DNA of 64,000 nucleotides from Robbsia sp. KACC 23696 (GCF_039852015.1 NZ_CP156626.1:2328249-2392248); one strand, 5' to 3'. Positions 9,509-24,088 are shown, numbered from the stretch's first letter. Notes: generated from the letters alone by a model not told the origin. Made by a program: numbers and translations.

Positions 9509-10054
9509 TCAATCATCTCCCGGCGCCGAGTTCGCATCCGGAAACAGCACGTCGACAAAACCGAGCTTCGACAGGTCATCCATCCGCATCGGATAGAGCT
9601 TGCCGATCAGGTGATCGCACTCGTGCTGCACGACCCGGGCGTGAAACCCTTCGGCCACCCGATCGATCGGATTGCCGAACTGATCATAGCCTTCGTAGCG
9701 GATCATCGAGAAGCGCTTCACCAAGCCGCGCATGCCGGGCACGGACAGACAGCCTTCCCAGCCCTCTTCCATATCGTGCGACTTCGGCGCGATCACCGGA
9801 TTGATTAGCACCGTCTCCGGCACTGGCGGCGCATCCGGATAGCGTTGCACATCCGGCGCAAACCCAAAAATCACCACTTGCTTGTCCACGCCGATCTGCG
9901 GCGCCGCCAAACCCGCCCCATTCGCCGCACGCATCGTGTCGAACATATCCGCGATCAACGCCTGCAATTCCGGGGAGTTGAATTCGGATTCGTCGACCGT
10001 CTTGGCAATCCGCAGCAAGCGGGGATCACCCATTCTCAGTATTTCGCGAATCAT
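9509..10054 (-). CDS. def: Peptide deformylase (second-type paralogue)
   Basis: Deformylase removes the N-formyl group from nascent proteins ahead of methionine aminopeptidase. The 181-residue product has all three motifs: [10 protein letters not shown] (residues 46-55), EGCLSVPG with metal ligand Cys102, and QHECDH with His144, Glu145 and His148. It is not next to fmt, where the housekeeping def normally sits, so it is probably the additional deformylase common in Burkholderia; that rests on context only. The C-terminus carries a short acidic tail. It is 114 nt downstream of ligA on the same strand and could be co-transcribed. Confidence 0.95.
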   Translation of the reverse strand: MIREILRMGDPRLLRIAKTVDESEFNSPELQALIADMFDTMRAANGAGLAAPQIGVDKQVVIFGFAPDVQRYPDAPPVPETVLINPVIAPKSHDMEEGWEGCLSVPGMRGLVKRFSMIRYEGYDQFGNPIDRVAEGFHARVVQHECDHLIGKLYPMRMDDLSKLGFVDVLFPDANSAPGDD

Positions 10055-10168
10055 CCGTTTCTCCTCAGCGCTCGACTATCCTGCCCTGCCACCGCGTCGC
10101 ACGAAGGCGCGCACATACGCTATCGCGGCCACGCGGCGACATCCCGCGCGGCACGCCCGACTCTGCTC

Positions 10169-12412
<2,244 letters not shown>

Positions 12413-12420
12413 TCACGCGA

Positions 12421-13905
12421 TCAGGAGGAAAACAAACGTCGTGTGGCGGTCGAACCGGCAGGCAACCCTGCTTTTTCGAGACGCGCGTACAAGGTCATCA
12501 GGCGGTCGTCGATGGCCTGCATCGACGCGTCCGGCAGTACCCGACGCTGATCGTCGACGACGCGCGCGCCAATGCGTTGCGCCAGCGAGCGCGCGTAGTC
12601 GCACATCAGGCGCCACGGCAGGATGTCTTCATCCGCGACCGGCACATCGAGCAGCAGCGTGATCATCTGACCGCCCTTGTACGTCAGATCGTCGCGCAGG
12701 AAATTCATGTTCTCGAAGGTCATCGTGAACACCGGATTCTGCTGCGCGTCGAGCTTCACGAAGCGCGTGCCGTCGCGCGACAGCAGCAAGCCGTCCTGCG
12801 ACGCCACCGCCTGCACATAACTGCCCGACCAGGGCGCGCCATCGGTCAACACATTGACCGACAGTTGCGCATCGCATTGGGCGGCGAAACCATCCAACTC
12901 GCGCGCCATCTGCACGACGGCGCCCATGTCCGGAAAGTCCGCCGAGGCGTCGAGCGCATCGGCAAGCTGATGCACGCTGCCGACGAATTCGCTGAATTCC
13001 AATTCGTTCAGCGGCCCCGAACGGTTTGCAAGCTGCACCGCGACCCGCAGGCTCTCGTAGCGCGTGCCCGGACGCAGCGTGCCCCACTGCCCGTCGGTGT
13101 CGCAGCCTTCGACAAACACGGGCTTGCTGCCGGCGCGACGCAAACGCACGGCGAACGGGATCACGCGGTCGCCGGTCACCGGCTCGCCCAAGCTCAACGG
13201 CACGATGCAGTCCAGACGCGAATCGACCACCACCGGCGGCAGATTCGATACCGTCGTGCCAGCGCGGCCCTGACCGGGCAAGGCGCCGGGCGCCGATGCG
13301 CCGTCGCCCGGATGCGCCGAAGCCGTCGCATCGGTGGCAGCCGTGGCCCCAGTCGCCGCAGCGACCGGCGCGGCGGTGCCGAACACGGCCGCGCTTTCGA
13401 TATTCGCGCCGTCCGCGCCGACGGCCGCCTCGTACCCCTCAACGCCCTCGACCAGCTGCGCCTCTCGATCGGCGTGCGCAGCGCCGTCGGCGTCGGCTGC
13501 GTTCGACTGCGCCGCCGGGCCGAAAGTCGGCTCGCGACGCTCGCGTTCCGCCGCGGCCTCGCGAGCCTGCTGCTTCGCCACCTCGCTCCCCGCGGCCGGC
13601 GGCGCCGCGGTGCCGGGCGCCGTGCCGCGTGCATCGCCCCACACCGGGGCCTCGGCGCCCGCCGAAGCCGCGGCGCGCGTGCCCGCCTCGCCGCTCTGCT
13701 CACGACGGCTCACGCGATCCGGCGCGATAAAGGGCGCCTCGTCACCGTCAGGCAGGCCCGAGGCGCCGCCACCGTCAACCGGCGCGTCATCCATCGTGCG
13801 CGGCAGGCGACGGCGTACCCGCTTTCCCTGAACGCCGTTATATACAACGACCGCGACGACGATAATGACGCCCGCGACGATCAATCCGAGTTGCAACTGG
13901 TTCAT
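12421..13905 (-). CDS. zipA: Cell division protein ZipA
   Basis: ZipA is an inner-membrane protein that tethers FtsZ to the membrane early in division. The 494-residue product starts with MNQLQLGL and one transmembrane helix (about residues 4-22), then a basic patch, a roughly 210-residue Ala/Pro/Asp/Glu-rich linker, and a C-terminal FtsZ-binding domain from about residue 235. The linker holds a 16-residue Ala/Thr-rich peptide (13309-13356) very like one in ThiD. GGAG lies upstream of the ATG at 13905. It lies between smc and ligA, a conserved betaproteobacterial order. The C-terminal domain is diverged from E. coli ZipA; topology and neighbours support the call. Confidence 0.88.
   Translation of the reverse strand: MNQLQLGLIVAGVIIVVAVVVYNGVQGKRVRRRLPRTMDDAPVDGGGASGLPDGDEAPFIAPDRVSRREQSGEAGTRAAASAGAEAPVWGDARGTAPGTAAPPAAGSEVAKQQAREAAAERERREPTFGPAAQSNAADADGAAHADREAQLVEGVEGYEAAVGADGANIESAAVFGTAAPVAAATGATAATDATASAHPGDGASAPGALPGQGRAGTTVSNLPPVVVDSRLDCIVPLSLGEPVTGDRVIPFAVRLRRAGSKPVFVEGCDTDGQWGTLRPGTRYESLRVAVQLANRSGPLNELEFSEFVGSVHQLADALDASADFPDMGAVVQMARELDGFAAQCDAQLSVNVLTDGAPWSGSYVQAVASQDGLLLSRDGTRFVKLDAQQNPVFTMTFENMNFLRDDLTYKGGQMITLLLDVPVADEDILPWRLMCDYARSLAQRIGARVVDDQRRVLPDASMQAIDDRLMTLYARLEKAGLPAGSTATRRLFSS
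13309..13356 (-). repeat. ATGATAA-type peptide insert in zipA
   Basis: This stretch encodes residues 184-199 of ZipA, ATGATAATDATASAHP. Twelve of sixteen residues match residues 264-279 of ThiD in the same order, and a shorter relative is in GalM. Synonymous codons differ at many positions, so it is either an old repeat or convergent low-complexity sequence. Confidence 0.45.
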
Positions 13906-13956
13906 GCATGCTCCATCCCATGCCCCGCGACCGGCGAAGCCGGCCACAATCTGGTC

Positions 13957-16900
13957 TTATTGTCTATTCTCGACGAAACCTGCCGCCGATTCCATATCCA
14001 CGGCCACGATGCGCGACACGCCCTGTTCCTGCATCGTCACGCCAATCAATTGCTGCGCCATTTCCATCGCGATCTTATTGTGCGAGATGAACAGGAACTG
14101 CGTCTTCGCCGACATCGCCCGTACCAGGTTCGCATAACGCTCGGTATTGGCGTCGTCCAACGGCGCATCGACCTCGTCCAGCAAGCAGAACGGCGCCGGA
14201 TTCAACTGGAACATCGCAAACACCAAGGCCGTGGCCGTCAACGCCTTCTCGCCACCGGACAACAGATGAATCGTCGAATTCTTCTTGCCGGGCGGCTGCG
14301 CCATCACCTGGACGCCGGAGTCGAGAATCTCGTCGCCGGTCATCTGCAGTCTCGCCTGACCGCCACCGAACAGACGCGGGAACATCTCGCTGAAATGGCG
14401 GTTGACCTCGTCGAACGTCGATTGCAGCAATTGCCGCGTTTCCTGGTCGATCTTGCGGATCGCATCTTCCAGCGTTTCGATCGCCGAGGTTAGATCGGCC
14501 GACTGCGAATCGAGGAAGGTCTTGCGCTCGCGCGCGACGCTCAACTCCTCCAGCGCCGCCATATTCACCGCACCGAGGGCCTGAATCGCGTTATTGATTC
14601 GCGTCACCTCGCCTTGCAGCCAGGACGGTTTCAGATCCGGCGTCAAACGCGCACGCAGCACCTCGATATCGAGCTGCGCGCCCTGCAATTGCTCGCCGAA
14701 TTGCTCGGCGCTCAAACGCGCCGCCTGCTCCTTCAACTGGCATTCGGTGATCCGCTCACGCAGCGGCTGCAAGGAACGCTCCGTCGTCAAGCGTTGCTCG
14801 TCGGCGCCGCGCAGGCGACCGGTCAGGTCGTCCAGCTCGGTGCGTGCCGACGCCAGCGCCTGCTCGCGGCCGGTACGGACTTCCAGCGCTTCCTGCAGAC
14901 CGGTGTCCTGCGTTTTGTCCTCGATGCCCGCCAGCTCGATGCGTGCATCCTCCAGCTCGGCGTCGATGCGCTCCAACTGCTCGCCGCAGACGTCGATCGA
15001 GCGACGCAATTCGTCGATCCGGGCGCGCAGATTGCGCTCTTCGAAGCCGGCGTCCTGAGCGGCGCGCTCCAACTCGCGCAAGGCCCGGCGTGCATCGTCG
15101 AGTTCGCGCTGCAGACGTTCGAAGGCCGCTTGCTGGTCCTCGAACGCCGCCTGGCTTTCCGCCAGCGTTTGATCGTGCTGTTCGAAAGCCGCTTCGGCCG
15201 TCTCGCAAATCGCGCGCTGCTCGTCGATCTGAGCCGCGATTTCGTCCAGCTCGTCGCTAATCTGCGTGTGCCGCGACGTGAAGCGTTCGTGCGCCTGGTT
15301 CAGCTTCAGCGCCGTCAACTGCAAGGCGTGCGCATCGCGCGTCGCGTTATCCGCCTGACGACGCAAGTCCGCTTCGCGACTAACCGCCTCCGTATGGGCC
15401 GCCTCGGCGCGTCCGGCAAGGACCTTCGCGTCGTCGGCCAGCAGCGTCTGCGCGCGCACTTCGCGCGACAGATTCTCGATTTCCTGCGCCCGCGCCAACA
15501 TGCCGGCGCTCTCCGAATCGGCTGCATACAAGGCGATGCCGACGCGGCTGACCTGATGCCCCTCCGGCACCACCAGGCAGGCGCCGTCCGGCAGCGCCGC
15601 GCGGCTGGCCAGCGCGGCGGCCAGATCGTCGGCGGCAAATGCATGCGCCAGCCAGTCCGATACCACCGCGCGCAGCCCCGGATCGTCAATGCGAATCAGC
15701 CCTGATAGCGGACGCAAGCCTTCCACGACCGGAATCGGGCGACCGGCGGCGGGCGGCGAGTAGAAGGCCAGCTTGGCCGGCGGCGCATCGGAGGCAAAGC
15801 CCTTGACCCAATCGAGATTCGAGATCTCGAGCGCGGCCAAGCGCTCGCGCAGTACCGACTCCACGGCCGTTTCCCAGCCGCGCTCCACATTCAGGCGCTT
15901 CCACAGCCGCGGCAGGTCCTGCAACTCGTGCTTCTGCAGCCAGGGCTGTACCTGCCCCTCGGTCTGCACGCTCTGCTGCAAGGCCTTCAAAGCGCTCAAT
16001 CGCGCATCGAGCTTTGCAATCTTTCCGGTTTCGTCGCGTAACCGTCGTTCCGCTTCGCGGCGTGCCGCATCCCGCGTCGGCACCGCTTGCTGCGCGTCGG
16101 CCAAGGCCGCCGTCGCCTCGTCGCGAATCGCCTCTTGCTCGGCTAGCGCCACGCGCGCTTCTTCGAGCGCCGCGTCGTCCGGCACATCGAGGCCGTTCGC
16201 CTCGTTGCGCAAGCGCTCGCGCCGCGTATCGAGCTGCTGCAACTGCTGCTCGGCATTGCGCCGCTGCGCCGCCTCCAGCTTCAGTGCCTGTTCGGATGCC
16301 GCGATCGTCGCGCGCGCCTGCGTCAGCCGCGTCTGCGCATCGCGCCAGCGTTGCTCCAGGTCCGGCAAGGCATCGCCAGCCATCACCGCCGCCGCGGCCG
16401 CTTCCTCGTTGCGGGCACCGGCATCGGCCAAGGCGGCATCGGCGGCATCGGCGTCGGCGCGGGCGTTCTGCGCCTGCGTCTGCCATTGCTGCCGCTGCGA
16501 TTCCAGCGTGTTGATCTGCGCGGTGACGCGGTTACGGGCGTCGATGATGAAGCGGATCTCGGCCTCGATCTTCGAGACCTCGGCGTTCGCCTCGTACAGT
16601 TGCGCCTGCGCCGCCTGCACCGTGTCGCTGGCCGAGTAATGCGCCACGCGCAGCGTTTCCAGATCGAGTTCGACCTCGCGCAGCTTCGCCGTCTGCGCCT
16701 CGACCTCGTTCTGCGCCGCTTCCATCTGATTCTGATGACGCCGACGTTCGGCTTCCGCTTCCGTCTGCCGCAGCAACCAGAGCAGACGCTGCTTTTCCTC
16801 GCCTTCCTGTTGCAAGCCGCGGAAATGCTCGGCCACCGCCGCCTGAGCTTCCAGCTTTTCCAGATTCGCGTCGAGTTCGCGGACGATGTCCTCGACCCGG

Positions 16901-17475
16901 ATCAGATTTTCACGGGTGTCCTGCAGGCGGTTCTCGGTTTCCCGACGGCGTTCCTTGTACTTCGAGACACCGGCCGCTTCTTCCAGGAACACGCGCAGCT
17001 CTTCCGGCTTGGCTTCGATGATCCGCGAGATCATCCCCTGCCCGATGATGGCGTAGGCGCGCGGGCCGAGCCCGGTGCCGAGGAAGATATCCTGGATGTC
17101 GCGGCGCCGCGCCGGCAGATTGTTGATGTAGTAGCTCGACGTGCCGTCGCGGGTCAGTACGCGCTTGACGGAAATCTCGGCGTATTGGCCCCATTGGCCG
17201 CCGGCACGGTGCGCGCTGTTGTCGAAGACGAGTTCGACGCTGGCGCGACTGCCGGGCTTGCGGTTGGTCGAGCCATTGAAGATCACGTCCTGCATCGACT
17301 CGCCGCGCAGTTCCGATGCGCGTGATTCGCCCAACACCCATCGCACCGCGTCGATGATGTTCGATTTGCCGCAGCCATTCGGCCCCACGACGCCCACGAG
17401 CTGCCCGGGCACCTGAAAGTGCGTCGGGTCGACGAAGGATTTGAAGCCGGCTAGTTTGATCGAGGTAAGACGCAC
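13957..17475 (-). CDS. smc: Chromosome segregation protein SMC
   Basis: SMC is the ATPase of the bacterial condensin that compacts and segregates the chromosome, acting with ScpA and ScpB, which are not in this window. The 1172-residue product has the Walker A loop GPNGCGKSN at residues 31-39, long coiled coils on both sides of a central hinge (about 500-650), and the C-terminal LLSGGEKAL signature and CLLDEVDAPLDDAN Walker B. I chose the GTG at 17475 because it yields the conserved MRLTSIKLAGFKSFVDP N-terminus; the frame is open further upstream but that sequence is not family-like. The zipA ATG is 51 nt after the smc stop. Confidence 0.97.
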   Translation of the reverse strand: MRLTSIKLAGFKSFVDPTHFQVPGQLVGVVGPNGCGKSNIIDAVRWVLGESRASELRGESMQDVIFNGSTNRKPGSRASVELVFDNSAHRAGGQWGQYAEISVKRVLTRDGTSSYYINNLPARRRDIQDIFLGTGLGPRAYAIIGQGMISRIIEAKPEELRVFLEEAAGVSKYKERRRETENRLQDTRENLIRVEDIVRELDANLEKLEAQAAVAEHFRGLQQEGEEKQRLLWLLRQTEAEAERRRHQNQMEAAQNEVEAQTAKLREVELDLETLRVAHYSASDTVQAAQAQLYEANAEVSKIEAEIRFIIDARNRVTAQINTLESQRQQWQTQAQNARADADAADAALADAGARNEEAAAAAVMAGDALPDLEQRWRDAQTRLTQARATIAASEQALKLEAAQRRNAEQQLQQLDTRRERLRNEANGLDVPDDAALEEARVALAEQEAIRDEATAALADAQQAVPTRDAARREAERRLRDETGKIAKLDARLSALKALQQSVQTEGQVQPWLQKHELQDLPRLWKRLNVERGWETAVESVLRERLAALEISNLDWVKGFASDAPPAKLAFYSPPAAGRPIPVVEGLRPLSGLIRIDDPGLRAVVSDWLAHAFAADDLAAALASRAALPDGACLVVPEGHQVSRVGIALYAADSESAGMLARAQEIENLSREVRAQTLLADDAKVLAGRAEAAHTEAVSREADLRRQADNATRDAHALQLTALKLNQAHERFTSRHTQISDELDEIAAQIDEQRAICETAEAAFEQHDQTLAESQAAFEDQQAAFERLQRELDDARRALRELERAAQDAGFEERNLRARIDELRRSIDVCGEQLERIDAELEDARIELAGIEDKTQDTGLQEALEVRTGREQALASARTELDDLTGRLRGADEQRLTTERSLQPLRERITECQLKEQAARLSAEQFGEQLQGAQLDIEVLRARLTPDLKPSWLQGEVTRINNAIQALGAVNMAALEELSVARERKTFLDSQSADLTSAIETLEDAIRKIDQETRQLLQSTFDEVNRHFSEMFPRLFGGGQARLQMTGDEILDSGVQVMAQPPGKKNSTIHLLSGGEKALTATALVFAMFQLNPAPFCLLDEVDAPLDDANTERYANLVRAMSAKTQFLFISHNKIAMEMAQQLIGVTMQEQGVSRIVAVDMESAAGFVENRQ

Positions 17476-17784
17476 GGGATCGTTACGGGTTTGCCAGTAA
17501 ATTACATCAGGATCGGTCGTCGGCGGGGAAACCGACAGGATTGCAACGGATGATACCATCGCGATCGCCCCGCTCCGCACCGTCTACGTCGCTTGCGGCC
17601 TCTCGTTGCGCCCGCTCGGCCTGCCTGGCCCGTCGGCACGGTGACTATTTCGTGACATTCTGTGACAGCCGTCCTGCGGCAGGCTGCATCGATCGGGCAA
17701 GGTCGGACAGGTCGATCCGTCTCCAGCCGCCTGCGCGGACACACAGCGGGGCCAATGTCTGCGGGCAAGCGGGGCCGCGCGAGG

Positions 17785-17790
17785 TATAAT
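17785..17790 (+). promoter_or_regulatory. Probable -10 element for dapC
   Basis: A perfect TATAAT lies about 90 nt before the dapC start in the 406-nt smc-dapC divergent gap. No convincing -35 lies 16-18 bp upstream, so an activator or weak promoter is possible. I see no gene in the rest of this gap. Confidence 0.35.
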
Positions 17791-17881
17791 TGACGCCCTT
17801 CGCCTGCGCCTGGTTCACGCCGGTTTGCGCAGACACTCTATCCGGCGCGCGCCAGCCGCTCGCCATCCCGACCCGATTGCC

Positions 17882-19105
17882 GTGAATCCGCTCCTCGAGA
17901 AGCTTCAGCCCTATCCTTTCGAAAAGCTGCGCGTCCTGTTTCGCGACGTGACGCCGCCAGCTGCGCTGAAACCGATCAGCTTCGGCATCGGCGAGCCGAA
18001 ACACCCGACGCCGTCGTTCATCCTCGACAGCTATCGGGACGCATTGGGCGGCCTGGCCGTCTATCCGGCCACGGCCGGCACCGAGGCGCTGCGTGAGGCG
18101 GCCGCTCGTTGGCTGCAGACGCGCTATCCGGCGATCGCGGCCAAACCGCTGGACGCCGCCACGCAGATACTGCCGGTATCCGGCACCCGCGAGGCGTTGT
18201 TTTCGATTGCCCAGACGGTGATCGATCCGACCGGCGGCGAGGCGATCGTCGTCTGCCCGAATCCGTTCTACCAGATCTACGAAGGCGCGGCGCTGCTGGC
18301 CGGCGCGACGCCGTATTACGCGAATGCGGTTCCCGAGCGCAATTTCGCTCCCGACTACGACAGCATCCCGGACAGCGTCTGGGCCAAGACGCAACTGCTC
18401 TACGTCTGCTCGCCGGGCAATCCGACCGGCGCGACGCTCGACCTCGACGGCTGGAAGGCTTTGTTCGCCTTGTCGGACAAGCACGGTTTCGTCATCGCGT
18501 CGGACGAGTGCTACTCGGAAATCTATTTCGGCGACACGCCGCCCTTGGGCTCGCTCGAAGCGGCGCGCCTGCTGGGGCGTGGCGACGACCGCCTGCTCGC
18601 CTTCACCAGCCTGTCGAAGCGGTCGAACGTGCCGGGCCTGCGCTCCGGTTTCGTCGCCGGCGACGCCGCGCTGATGCGCGCCTATCTGCTGTATCGCACC
18701 TATCACGGCAGCGCGCTGTCGCAGACGGTGCAGCAGGTCAGCATCGTTGCCTGGGGCGATGAGTCGCACGTCGACGAAAACCGCGCCGCGTATCGTCGCA
18801 AATTCGATATCGTCACGCCGATGCTGGCCGAGGTGCTCGATGTCACATTGCCGGACGCGTCGTTCTACCTGTGGGTGAACGTCGCGCGCAGCGGTCTCGA
18901 CGACGTCACTTTCGCGCGCGAACTCTACGCCAGCCAGTCCCTGACGGTCCTGCCGGGCAGCTATCTCGCCCGCGAGGCGCAGGGCACGAATCCGGGCGCC
19001 GGTTATGTGCGCCTGGCGCTGGTTGCCAGCGTCGAAGAATGTGTCGAAGGCGCGCAGCGCATCGTCGACTTCTGCGCCGCGCGTCAAGCCGCACCGAAAC
19101 ACTGA
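17882..19105 (+). CDS. dapC: Succinyldiaminopimelate transaminase
   Basis: DapC transaminates N-succinyl-2-amino-6-ketopimelate to N-succinyl-LL-diaminopimelate, with glutamate as donor, in lysine and peptidoglycan precursor synthesis. The 407-residue fold-type I aminotransferase has the [10 protein letters not shown] motif, the [11 protein letters not shown] loop and a Schiff-base lysine in [13 protein letters not shown] start it at the GTG at 17882, giving [16 protein letters not shown], the N-terminus seen in relatives. It lies directly before dapD and dapE, which supports DapC rather than a general aminotransferase. It is divergent from smc. Confidence 0.93.
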   Translation: MNPLLEKLQPYPFEKLRVLFRDVTPPAALKPISFGIGEPKHPTPSFILDSYRDALGGLAVYPATAGTEALREAAARWLQTRYPAIAAKPLDAATQILPVSGTREALFSIAQTVIDPTGGEAIVVCPNPFYQIYEGAALLAGATPYYANAVPERNFAPDYDSIPDSVWAKTQLLYVCSPGNPTGATLDLDGWKALFALSDKHGFVIASDECYSEIYFGDTPPLGSLEAARLLGRGDDRLLAFTSLSKRSNVPGLRSGFVAGDAALMRAYLLYRTYHGSALSQTVQQVSIVAWGDESHVDENRAAYRRKFDIVTPMLAEVLDVTLPDASFYLWVNVARSGLDDVTFARELYASQSLTVLPGSYLAREAQGTNPGAGYVRLALVASVEECVEGAQRIVDFCAARQAAPKH

Positions 19106-19214
19106 GTTTGTCGTCGCGGCGGGCCGGCCGCGTGTCGAGGCCTCGCACTTTGCGCGATCCGATCGCCCGCCGCCACTTCCTTTCCATCCGTCACTCCTCA
19201 ATAGACAGAAGATC

Positions 19215-20050
19215 ATGAGCCAAGACCTGCAAACCATCATCGACGCCGCCTGGGAAGACCGCGCGTCGCTGTCGCCGAAGAGCGCCCCGTCCGACATCCG
19301 CGAAGCGGTCGCCGCCGCGCTGGCCAGCCTCGATAACGGTTCGGCGCGCGTGGCGCAGCCGGACGCTTCGGCACCGGGCGGCTGGATCGTCAACCAATGG
19401 CTGAAGAAGGCCGTGCTGCTGTCGTTCCGTCTGTCGGACAACGAGCCGATGCCGGCTGGCGGCTATACGCAGTTCTACGACAAGGTGCCGAGCAAGTTCG
19501 CGAACTACACGCCCGCCGACTTCGAAGCCGGCGGCTTCCGCGTCGTGCCGCCCGCCATCGCGCGCCGCGGCGCTTTCGTCGCACGCAATGTCGTGCTGAT
19601 GCCGTCGTACACGAATATCGGCGCCTATATCGATGAAGGCACGATGGTCGATACCTGGGCCACCGTCGGTTCCTGCGCGCAGATCGGCAAGAACGTCCAC
19701 CTGTCCGGCGGCGTCGGCATCGGTGGCGTGCTGGAGCCGCTGCAAGCGAACCCGGTCATCATCGAAGACAACTGCTTCATCGGTGCGCGTTCGGAAATCG
19801 TCGAAGGCGTGATCGTCGAAAAGAACGCCGTGATCTCGATGGGCGTCTACATCGGCCAAAGCACGAAGATCTTCGATCGTGAAACCGGTGAAGTACTGTA
19901 CGGCCGCGTGCCGGCCGGCTCGGTCGTCGTGCCGGGCAGCCTGCCGTCGAAGGAAGGCAACTGCCAGCTGTACGCGGCGATCATCGTCAAGAAGGTCGAC
20001 GAGAAGACCCGTGCGAAGACCGCCATCAACGAACTGCTGCGAGGCGACTG

Positions 20051-20051
<1 letters not shown>
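19215..20051 (+). CDS. dapD: Tetrahydrodipicolinate N-succinyltransferase
   Basis: DapD transfers succinyl from succinyl-CoA to tetrahydrodipicolinate, opening the succinylase branch to diaminopimelate. The 278-residue protein matches the family length of about 275 and has the left-handed beta-helix of hexapeptide repeats ([19 protein letters not shown] through [18 protein letters not shown]). The ATG at 19215 yields the family N-terminus. Its TGA shares bases with the ATG of the next gene, so translation of the two is probably coupled. Confidence 0.97.
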
Positions 20052-21578
<1,527 letters not shown>

Positions 21579-21679
21579 CAGCCTGATCGCCCGCGCTCGG
21601 GGGACTGCACCGCCGCGGTCCTTCTGGCGCCCTGCGTGCCAGCCGGGCGCCGTTCATACGCTTTACACGAGGGTCCATC

Positions 21680-22573
21680 ATGACCACGCCTTATCCTTTC
21701 CAGACTTTGCGCGATCTGCTGCGTTTTGCCGTCAGCCGCTTCAATCAGGCGCATCTCGCCTTCGGACACGGCAATGCGAACGCATACGACGAAGCCGCCT
21801 ATCTGCTGCTGCACGCGCTGCATCTGCCGTTGGACACGCTCGAACCGTTTCTGGATGCGCGTCTGACCGACGCCGAAATCCAGACCCTGCTGACACTGAT
21901 CGAACGGCGCGCCGGCGATCGCTTGCCCGCCGCCTACCTGACCGGCGAAGCCTGGATGCATGGCTATCGCTTCACCGTCGATCCGCGCGTCATCGTGCCG
22001 CGCTCGTTGATCGGCGAGTTGCTGGTGCAACAGCTGTCGCCGTGGGTGAGCCGCCCGGATAATGTGCATAACGTGCTGGAACTCTGCACCGGCTCCGGCT
22101 GCCTGTCGATCATCGCGGCCGATATGTTCCCCGATGCCGACATCGATGCCGTCGACCTCAGCGCCGACGCCTTGCAGGTTGCCGAGCGCAATGTCGGCGA
22201 CTACGGCCTGCAAGACCGGATCACGCTGTACGAGGGCGATCTCTACGCGCCGCTGCCGGCCGGCCGGAAATACGACCTGATCATCACGAATCCGCCCTAC
22301 GTCAATGCCGAGTCGATGGCGGCGCTGCCGCCCGAGTATCGGCATGAACCGGAAATGGCCCTGGCCGGCGGGCACGACGGGATGGATCTGGTCCGCAGCA
22401 TCATCGAACAGGCGCGCGAGCATCTGAGCGACGACGGCCTGCTGATCGTCGAAATCGGCAATGAACGGGCGCACGCGGAAGCGGCGTTCGGCGGACTCGA
22501 CCTGGTTTGGCTGCCCACCAGCGCCGGCGACGATGCGGTCTTCCTGATTCACGCCGCCGACCTGCCCGATTGA
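21680..22573 (+). CDS. prmB: Ribosomal protein L3 glutamine methyltransferase
   Basis: PrmB N5-methylates a glutamine of ribosomal protein L3 using S-adenosylmethionine. The 297-residue protein has the SAM-binding LELCTGSGCLSIIAA motif, the acidic IDAVDLS loop and the NPPY catalytic tetrapeptide. PrmC is the close paralogue; the YLTGEAWMHGYRFTVDPRVIVPRS segment and the lack of a prfA neighbour favour PrmB. It lies 101 nt after dapE, an order found in Burkholderia. Confidence 0.92.
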   Translation: MTTPYPFQTLRDLLRFAVSRFNQAHLAFGHGNANAYDEAAYLLLHALHLPLDTLEPFLDARLTDAEIQTLLTLIERRAGDRLPAAYLTGEAWMHGYRFTVDPRVIVPRSLIGELLVQQLSPWVSRPDNVHNVLELCTGSGCLSIIAADMFPDADIDAVDLSADALQVAERNVGDYGLQDRITLYEGDLYAPLPAGRKYDLIITNPPYVNAESMAALPPEYRHEPEMALAGGHDGMDLVRSIIEQAREHLSDDGLLIVEIGNERAHAEAAFGGLDLVWLPTSAGDDAVFLIHAADLPD

Positions 22574-22598
22574 TGCGCGCGACCGAGGGGCGGCGCTG

Positions 22599-24059
22599 AT
22601 GCGGATACTGGAGATAGTGTCGCCGTTCGATTCGGTGGCCCTCGACATCGGTACGCTGGTGTTGCTGGTGCATGTAGCCGGCATGTTTGCCGCCGTGCAT
22701 GCGGTGGTGAACACTCGCACCTCGCAGGGCGCGATCGCCTGGGCCGTCGCCTTGGTGACGATGCCCTATCTGACGCTGCTGCCCTATCTTTTCCTCGGTC
22801 AGAGCTATTTCCGCGGCTATGTGGACGCACGCCGCAGCGGCAACCGTCAGTTGCGCAGCCTTGCCGCGCAACCCGGCACGCCGGCGGACCCCGAGGCATC
22901 AGGGCGCGCCAAGGCCGCGCTCGGTCCCGGCGCGAAGCTCGCCTTCGACCGTTTGAGCGGGATGCCCCTGCTGCCGGGCAACCGCGTGTCGCTGCTGGTC
23001 AACGGCACGCAGACCTTCGATACGATCCTCGCGGCCATCGACAGCGCCGAACGCTATGTGCTGGTACAGTTCTTCGTCATCCGCGACGATACGCTCGGTC
23101 GACGGCTGCATCGCGCGCTGACCCATGCCGCGAAACGCGGCGTGGCGGTCTTCGTGCTGTACGACGGCATCGGCTCGCACCAGCTGTCGCGTGACTACGT
23201 GAGCGCGCTGCGGGCCGTCGGCGTCCAGACGCATAAATTCTCGACGCGCCGCTTCGTCAATCGCTTCCAGCTGAACTTCCGCAATCACCGCAAGATCGTC
23301 GTCGTCGATGGGCGCCGAGCCTTCGTCGGCGGACACAATGTGGGCGACGAGTATCTGGGCGAGAAGTTTCCGCTCTCGCCATGGCGCGATACGCATATCG
23401 ACATCACCGGCCCGGTGGTGTCCAGCGTGCAGTTCATCTTTGTCGAAGACTGGTTCTGGGCCACGCGCAAGGTCCCGGATCTGGTCCGATGCGAGCAGAA
23501 CGACAGTGCGAACATGTGCTGCCAGGCGATTGCCAGCGGGCCGGCGGACGAGTTCGAAACCTGCTCGCTGTTCTTCGTCACCGCCATCAATGCCGCGCAA
23601 TCGCGGATCTGGCTGACGAGCCCCTACTTCGTGCCCGATGAAGCGGTGTTTTCGGCATTGAAGCTGGCGGTCATGCGCGGCGTCGACGTCCGGATTCTGA
23701 TCCCCTCCCGCCGCGATCACCTGGTGGTATTCTCAGCGTCGAACGTCTATGTGTCGGAGGCGGTGCGCGCGGGCGTGCGCATGTTCCGCTATCAACCCGG
23801 TTTCCTGCACCAGAAAGTGGTGCTGATCGACGATGTGGCGGCCGCGATCGGCAGCCCCAATCTCGACAACCGGTCCTTCCGTCTGAACTTCGAATTCACG
23901 GTACTCACCGTCGATCGCGGCTTTGCCGCCGATGTCGAGGCAATGCTCGTCGAAGACTTCGCCAACGCCAATGAAGTCAGCGACGACGAGTTTGCAAATC
24001 ATCCCGCCTGGCAGCGTGCGGCGATGCGCATCGCCTGCCTGTTCTCGCCGATTCTGTAG
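22599..24059 (+). CDS. clsA: Cardiolipin synthase
   Basis: This membrane phospholipase-D-family enzyme joins two phosphatidylglycerols to make cardiolipin. The 486-residue protein has two N-terminal transmembrane segments (about residues 12-60), then two HKD motifs: NHRKIVVVD followed by GGHNVGDEY, and LHQKVVLIDD followed by GSPNLDNRS. A Pro/Ala-rich insert of about 25 residues lies near residue 90, before the catalytic core. It starts 25 nt after prmB. ClsA is the best match because of the N-terminal helices, though the Cls subtype is inferred. Confidence 0.9.
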   Translation: MRILEIVSPFDSVALDIGTLVLLVHVAGMFAAVHAVVNTRTSQGAIAWAVALVTMPYLTLLPYLFLGQSYFRGYVDARRSGNRQLRSLAAQPGTPADPEASGRAKAALGPGAKLAFDRLSGMPLLPGNRVSLLVNGTQTFDTILAAIDSAERYVLVQFFVIRDDTLGRRLHRALTHAAKRGVAVFVLYDGIGSHQLSRDYVSALRAVGVQTHKFSTRRFVNRFQLNFRNHRKIVVVDGRRAFVGGHNVGDEYLGEKFPLSPWRDTHIDITGPVVSSVQFIFVEDWFWATRKVPDLVRCEQNDSANMCCQAIASGPADEFETCSLFFVTAINAAQSRIWLTSPYFVPDEAVFSALKLAVMRGVDVRILIPSRRDHLVVFSASNVYVSEAVRAGVRMFRYQPGFLHQKVVLIDDVAAAIGSPNLDNRSFRLNFEFTVLTVDRGFAADVEAMLVEDFANANEVSDDEFANHPAWQRAAMRIACLFSPIL

Positions 24060-24088
24060 CGACCGGCCGCGCCGGCCCCACCGCACTG